Of a stretch of 8,268 nucleotides of DNA, positions 4,994-8,268 are shown one piece after another. The position numbers and the translations under genes are program-made. The stretch is taken from NCBI GenBank assembly GCA_024223125.1, contig JAAEOP010000552.1, positions 1-8,268 on the forward strand, written 5' to 3'. Under the pieces are notes generated by a model that saw only the letters and a program-made list of their open reading frames with translations, ran no database searches and had not been told where the DNA came from. The first letter of the stretch is position 1; each line of letters starts with the position of its first letter. The stretch comes from Chloroflexota bacterium (lineage in GTDB: Bacteria; Chloroflexota; Anaerolineae; Promineifilales; Promineifilaceae).

Positions 4994-6730
4994 CTAATTA
5001 AACATGGCCGGCATATAACTTTGCGGATATACCTGGTCGGCGTGATCCACTATAATGCTGCCTTCAGCCATACCGGTTATGGGTTCGTTGGTTCCCGGCG
5101 GTACGCTCAAAGCAACCGCTTCAAACTGATAAGAACCATCACCTAATCCTAAGGCGGTGAAGTCAAATGTCCCCACTGTTTCGGAGGCGGAGAAGGTTTG
5201 CCATTTGATCCAGGCGCCTCCTCTATATTTGTAGTAAATATCAATACCTGTTAAGGGATTGCCAAAATCGAAGATGGCCCAACGAACTGGGAAGCTGGTA
5301 ACGGCCAGGTCTTTAATGATGTTTGGCCCGTTACCAACAGAGATGATTTGAGCTACAGGATGGCCGACAACGGTTGTGGAAGCTTGTGGCCCGGTCCAGT
5401 CTTGGGTGTTACGAGCATTATCAGTGGCACGTGCCCGTACTTCATAGAAGCCTGCTTGAACGCCGGTAAAGGTGTAAGAGGTTTGCGAAGCGAGCACATC
5501 GCTTAAGGCTGTTTGCCATCCTCCCCCGTTTACGCGATATTGGATGTCATAGGTTTTTACACCGGAACGATTGTCACTGCCGCTCCAGGTTAAATTGATC
5601 GTTGTCTGACTGTAATCGGGCAGGGAGTTGATGTTAGCTACCGGGTCTATGGTGTCGCCGGTGGTGCTGGCCTTCGGCTGCGAACCTGACTGATTGGGAC
5701 CGGGTTCTTTGTTACCGGCATGGTCAACAGCGCGCACATAATATTCTACAAAGACGCCATCTGAGCCGCTCTTGAAAGTGCCGCTCGTTAAGGCTGTTGC
5801 TTGCTTCCAATGGTGCCACGAACCACTATCCAGACGATAGTGGACATCGTAGTAAGCAATGCCGCTGGGTGTACAACCGGAAGGCGCACTGTCACTACCA
5901 CCCCAGAATACGGTGAATTCGTGGTTGGTGTATTGGGGGTAAGTGCCATTCTCTACCAACCCATTGATGGTGGAAGTAGGCGGCGTAGTATCGCAGGACA
6001 CAGTGTAATCTACAACCATATAAGGGGTACAACTGTTACCGGTATTGGGGTTGTTACAGGTGGAGAAATTAACTTGCTCGCGGGAGTAGAAGACCCGGCT
6101 GCGATTGCGTTGTGGGGATTCATCGCCGGTGATGATGATACCGTAATTGGGGCGAGCGCCGCTGATCCATTGTCGGGCGGCATTGGAGACATCCCCATTT
6201 TTCCACCCGGAATTATTGTTTACATCGCCGATTGTATTGATGTCCCCTCCCAAATAATTGGCATTATTCCAGGTAACACTGTACTCATTCCAGGATGACT
6301 TCATAAATTGCCCTTGCAGACCCATGTTGTAATCATTAGAGGGAGTGGAGGAGAGCATGTAGAAGTTGATGGTGGCGCTGTTGATAATGGCGTTGGAGGG
6401 AATTGATGCCAGATTGAATTGGTATAAGCCGCGCATGGCTTGTAACGTGCCCGCGCTGTAGCCTGTATTTAGCGTACTAGAGCTGCCAAAATTGGTGTTG
6501 GGCTGTCCGGAAGACAGGAAGGCATCTTGCTTCACGCTGAATAGGGCTACGGTGGTGACGCCGCGGGCATCCTGTACTTGGCTCAGAATTTGCACCTCTG
6601 TGTCTGGAGGAGTAGCGGGCTGGTCTTCCTGAGCAGCGGCCGTCATCATCATGGCCGTTAACAAAAAGAACAGGATTACTGAAATGATTGACTTCCGGTA
6701 ACGGTTTGATTTTTGGGGTTTTGTTTGCAT
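4994..6730 (-). CDS. Secreted protein with DNRLRE (CBM96-like) domain and three Ig/FnIII-like modules
   Basis: The protein has 578 residues from the ATG at 6730, chosen for the AAGGAG 7 nt upstream and the signal peptide that follows; the frame is open to 6853. Residues 1-33 form a Sec signal peptide: basic R-K, hydrophobic I-I-S-V-I-L-F-F-L-L, then A-A-A before Q-E. Residues about 62-243 match DNRLRE/CBM96 domains: D-A-F-L near 69, W-N-E-Y-S-V-T-W-N-N at 147-156, and A-A-R-Q-W-I-S-G at 184-191. Three beta-sandwich modules follow, near 247-355, 360-455 and 456-562. The first two carry W-x-G-S-D and R-A-x-D-x-A-x-N, typical of bacterial Ig-like repeats. The C-terminus Y-P-Q-S-Y-M-P-A-M-F-N resembles the short Tyr-x-Pro tails I associate with Chloroflexota exported proteins. 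No catalytic domain is present; a surface adhesion or glycan-binding role is likely. Confidence 0.85.
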   Translation of the reverse strand: MQTKPQKSNRYRKSIISVILFFLLTAMMMTAAAQEDQPATPPDTEVQILSQVQDARGVTTVALFSVKQDAFLSSGQPNTNFGSSSTLNTGYSAGTLQAMRGLYQFNLASIPSNAIINSATINFYMLSSTPSNDYNMGLQGQFMKSSWNEYSVTWNNANYLGGDINTIGDVNNNSGWKNGDVSNAARQWISGARPNYGIIITGDESPQRNRSRVFYSREQVNFSTCNNPNTGNSCTPYMVVDYTVSCDTTPPTSTINGLVENGTYPQYTNHEFTVFWGGSDSAPSGCTPSGIAYYDVHYRLDSGSWHHWKQATALTSGTFKSGSDGVFVEYYVRAVDHAGNKEPGPNQSGSQPKASTTGDTIDPVANINSLPDYSQTTINLTWSGSDNRSGVKTYDIQYRVNGGGWQTALSDVLASQTSYTFTGVQAGFYEVRARATDNARNTQDWTGPQASTTVVGHPVAQIISVGNGPNIIKDLAVTSFPVRWAIFDFGNPLTGIDIYYKYRGGAWIKWQTFSASETVGTFDFTALGLGDGSYQFEAVALSVPPGTNEPITGMAEGSIIVDHADQVYPQSYMPAMFN

Positions 6731-6737
6731 ATTCTTT

Positions 6738-6743
6738 CTCCTT
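6738..6743 (-). promoter_or_regulatory. Shine-Dalgarno AAGGAG of the secreted protein
   Basis: AAGGAG with a 7-nt spacer before the ATG at 6730 fixes the start 41 codons inside the longest open frame, directly ahead of the signal peptide. Confidence 0.82.
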
Positions 6744-6782
6744 GTTTTACAAATTGCTTGATCTTTGGGTAATGCCGGGGGG

Positions 6783-6842
6783 AACAATTTGAAAGTGTGT
6801 GATATGGGGATGATCAATATGGGGACACAGGGACAAATTGTT
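6783..6842 (-). repeat. Long-range inverted repeat in the secreted-protein leader
   Basis: AACAATTTG (6783-6791) and CAAATTGTT (6834-6842) are perfect 9-bp complements separated by 42 bp, with a third CAAATTG at 6750-6756 that could compete for pairing. Between the arms ATATGGGGA occurs twice, 15 bp apart (6802, 6817). The structure lies wholly in the predicted 5' leader. No known riboswitch fold was recognised. Confidence 0.4.
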
Positions 6843-6861
6843 AAAATGGACACCTACGCGA

Positions 6862-6889
6862 ATTGTAGCCAAGTTAAAGAATTTGACAA
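6862..6889 (-). promoter_or_regulatory. Predicted sigma-A-type promoter of the secreted-protein gene
   Basis: On the minus strand TTGTCA (6889-6884), 16 bp and TACAAT (6867-6862) each match consensus at five of six bases. The predicted start near 6855 gives a leader of about 125 nt. The -35 lies immediately past the stop of the metallophosphoesterase, so the two genes are probably separate units. Confidence 0.6.
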
Positions 6890-6891
6890 AC

Positions 6892-7770
6892 CTACGAAAA
6901 TATCCAGCCGGGCGGGCCGACAAACGGCCGTACATCTTCATCGGCCATAATGGCGCGCACACTTTCTTCCAGTGTCATCTTACCCGCCATCACCGCATCC
7001 TGGTAACGGCTGCCCCAACGGTACATCAGCCCTGCAGAGCGACGGTGTTCCAGCAGCATGAGTTGAGCCAGCGGACCGCCATGCGTTAGAAAGCCAGATG
7101 TAACGTAATCCCGTTCTGTCTGTTCGCGGTTATATACCAGCCGGGTAATTTTGGCTTGCCAGCCGCGTGATGGTGTGTAGGTGAAACGGCCGTAGCTCAA
7201 CCGCGCATCCCCATCAAACGGCGACCCCACCGCGCCGACATTGACGATCAAGGTCTCATCTACCCGGCGGATAAGGGGGCGGTGGGTGTGGGCGGTAACG
7301 AAAACGGCTGGCGGCGGCGCAATTTGCTGCCGCAGTTCTGCATCTGATGTTTGAGGGTACACGCCATCTCGATTGTTACGCATAGACGCATGAACCACCC
7401 GGAATTCAGAGCCATCCGGGGCAAAGGTGTGGAATTCATCGGGCAGAGCGGCAATGTCGCCAATTTGGCCGTTTAGCTGCTGGTGTGTCCATTCTGCATA
7501 TTGCCGAATTTTGAGGGTGGGCAGATCGTGATCTTCATCTGAGAAGGCACAATCTAATACGTAATCTTCGTGGTTGCCTTTGATAACCTGCCACTTTTGC
7601 TGCCGTACCTGTTCTTGTACAAATTCCCAGGCGGCCAATGAGCAAGGGCCTCGATTGACGATATCGCCGTCTACGACGACTAAATCTGGCTGCCATTTTG
7701 CCAGGTCTAAAGTGACAGTTTCCAGAGCGGGCACATTGCCATGTATATCAGAAATGACTGCAATTTTCAT
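6892..7770 (-). CDS. Calcineurin-like metallophosphoesterase (YfcE/ApaH-like)
   Basis: This 292-residue cytoplasmic protein shows the five metallophosphatase blocks in order: S-D-I-H-G-N (Asp8, His10), G-D-I-V-N-R-G-P (Asp36), G-N-H-E (Asn66, His67), V-V-H-A-S (His127) and T-A-H-T-H-R-P (His161, His163). These ligands hold a two-metal centre that hydrolyses phosphoesters. The last motif is A-H-T-H rather than the usual G-H-T-H. The N-V-G-A-V-G-S-P-F-D-G-D-x-R block at 177-190 is typical of the COG0639-like group. About 100 further C-terminal residues rich in Arg/Glu helices follow, longer than the YfcE type. The substrate (nucleotide, cyclic nucleotide or phosphodiester) is unknown. No Shine-Dalgarno precedes the ATG at 7770. 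It may belong to neither neighbour's operon. Confidence 0.9.
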   Translation of the reverse strand: MKIAVISDIHGNVPALETVTLDLAKWQPDLVVVDGDIVNRGPCSLAAWEFVQEQVRQQKWQVIKGNHEDYVLDCAFSDEDHDLPTLKIRQYAEWTHQQLNGQIGDIAALPDEFHTFAPDGSEFRVVHASMRNNRDGVYPQTSDAELRQQIAPPPAVFVTAHTHRPLIRRVDETLIVNVGAVGSPFDGDARLSYGRFTYTPSRGWQAKITRLVYNREQTERDYVTSGFLTHGGPLAQLMLLEHRRSAGLMYRWGSRYQDAVMAGKMTLEESVRAIMADEDVRPFVGPPGWIFS

Positions 7771-7779
7771 AAGGGTAAA

Positions 7780-7808
7780 AGTCTAACTTGTTTGGTTGCT
7801 TTCCTCAA
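7780..7808 (-). promoter_or_regulatory. Predicted promoter of the metallophosphoesterase
   Basis: On the minus strand TTGAGG (7808-7803), 17 bp and TAGACT (7785-7780) each match consensus at four of six bases. The -10 ends 9 nt before the ATG, giving a start near 7773 and a leader of about 3 nt. The spacing to the ATG matches the tgt and DUF4258 cases, which is the main reason to believe this weaker match. Confidence 0.4.
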
Positions 7809-7943
7809 ATGGCAATTGTTCGGAGTCCTGAAACAATGCTAATCTCTGATTTCTCTCATGCCCAAGGCTATATCACGGATGTGAGCAAAGCGGTTCATGG
7901 TAAGGGAACTGATGCTTAGGGTCCATTCGTTTTTAGCTTGATA

Positions 7944-7976
7944 AGATTGGTCCAATCTTCAAGATTGAACCAATCT
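7944..7976. repeat. Four-arm AGATTGG/CCAATCT palindromic element
   Basis: The arms alternate: AGATTGG (7944-7950), CCAATCT (7952-7958), AGATTG (7962-7967), CAATCT (7971-7976). Arms 1-2 and 3-4 can form two small hairpins; instead CAATCTT-C-AAGATTG can form a central hairpin enclosed by pairing of arms 1 and 4. It lies in the divergent spacer between the metallophosphoesterase and the last gene. It shares its arm word with the hairpin at 4229-4256. Confidence 0.65.
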
Positions 7977-8017
7977 GGAAACTCCAAAGTTGTTTACGAG
8001 CGAACCCTTACTGACAC

Positions 8018-8045
8018 TAGACATTTAGATTCTTTGTGCTATAAT
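8018..8045 (+). promoter_or_regulatory. Strong extended -10 promoter of the rightmost gene
   Basis: TAGACA (8018-8023), 16 bp and TATAAT (8040-8045) preceded by TGC form the best promoter match in the window: five of six, six of six, plus the extended -10. The predicted start is near 8052, two nt before an ATG-TTC-TAA minimal frame and 12 nt before the gene's first in-frame ATG. Confidence 0.7.
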
Positions 8046-8063
8046 TAGCACGAATGTTCTAAT

Positions 8064-8268
8064 ATGGTAAATGATAAGATGACTCAATTTTTCGTGACAC
8101 CCATTCAAGAAAATTATGCCCAACGGTGGGAGAGGATTTACGGCCGCAGCCACCTCCCCGTTAAATATTCACAGCCACATATGGCTTGCACCCAACGTTG
8201 GGGAGATGCGCCCGTTTATTATTTGGATGTATCGGCTGTGCCTGATGCCCTGTTAGATCGTTTAGCTG
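8064..8268 (+). CDS. Unrecognised protein, N-terminal 68 residues, cut by the window edge
   Basis: An open frame runs from the ATG at 8064 to the window end; a second in-frame ATG at 8079 is an equally possible start. Neither has a good Shine-Dalgarno. An in-frame stop at 8046-8048 excludes earlier starts. From the second Met it reads T-Q-F-F-V-T-P-I-Q-E-N-Y-A-Q-R-W-E-R-I-Y, then a basic/aromatic stretch and V-Y-Y-L-D-V-S-A-V-P-D-A-L-L-D-R-L. It has no signal peptide or membrane segment and looks like a soluble protein. I do not recognise the family. Support for a real gene comes from the strong promoter just upstream, even codon usage, and a CGGCCG motif at 8141-8146 of the kind seen in the other genes. 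Confidence 0.65.
   Translation, partial: MVNDKMTQFFVTPIQENYAQRWERIYGRSHLPVKYSQPHMACTQRWGDAPVYYLDVSAVPDALLDRLA

Larger units (their letters stand above)
7771..8063. other. Divergent intergenic region
   Basis: These 293 bp separate the metallophosphoesterase from the rightmost gene. They hold a candidate promoter for each, the four-arm palindromic element, and a 36-codon open frame at 7809-7919 with no ribosome binding site that I do not accept as a gene. Nothing else is recognised in it. Confidence 0.6.

Noticed and set aside
5801..6298. A 165-codon plus-strand frame rich in Gly, Ile and Val.
   Set aside because: It mirrors the Asn/Thr/Ser-rich DNRLRE region of the secreted protein on the other strand; the composition is a by-product.
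7809..7919. A 36-codon open frame on the plus strand, possible small protein or decayed gene.
   Set aside because: It has no ribosome binding site, no recognisable motif and no clear promoter, and it shares its space with the metallophosphoesterase promoter.

Overview
The window looks like a chromosomal stretch of an uncultured filamentous-type Chloroflexota bacterium (Anaerolineae-like). This is an inference from gene content, from a secreted multi-domain protein ending in a short Tyr-x-Pro tail, and from a very frequent palindrome, ACGGCCGT. No rRNA or marker gene fixes the taxonomy. Eight of the ten protein genes lie on the minus strand, and the two edge genes are cut by the window.

Layout, left to right. 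1-299 (minus): 5' part of tgt, tRNA-guanine transglycosylase. 326-1600 (minus): a DAO-family FAD amine/amino-acid oxidoreductase. 1603-2061 (minus): a small HEAT-repeat membrane protein that starts at GTG with a strong Shine-Dalgarno. 2232-2856 (minus): an overlapping DUF4258 toxin-like / YgiT zinc-finger antitoxin-like pair. 2894-4210 (minus): a class III PLP aminotransferase of the HemL-like group. 4367-4831 (plus): a divergent Lrp/AsnC regulator. 4994-6730 (minus): a secreted protein with a DNRLRE (CBM96-like) domain and three Ig/FnIII-like modules. 6892-7770 (minus): a calcineurin-type metallophosphoesterase. 8064-8268 (plus): start of an unrecognised gene.

The metabolic core appears to be the Lrp-type regulator, the aminotransferase and the FAD oxidoreductase, a plausible amine or amino-acid catabolic set. 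The 156-bp gap between regulator and aminotransferase holds two overlapping, face-to-face promoters. It also holds two palindromic sites exactly 30 bp apart, which read well as the regulator's operator. An AT-richer cassette (TA pair plus HEAT membrane protein) sits between aminotransferase and oxidoreductase and may be a later insertion.

Non-coding structure is rich. ACGGCCGT occurs seven times, about 0.13 being expected by chance, and falls inside genes in all three codon phases. Three genes without a Shine-Dalgarno have a -10-like element 8-9 nt before their ATG, suggesting leaderless transcripts. Palindromic elements built on AGATTGG/CCAATCT occur in two intergenic regions. A 13-bp inverted repeat with self-palindromic arms lies between two convergent genes, behind an orphan extended -10 promoter. 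I found no CRISPR array, tRNA, rRNA or complete insertion sequence.
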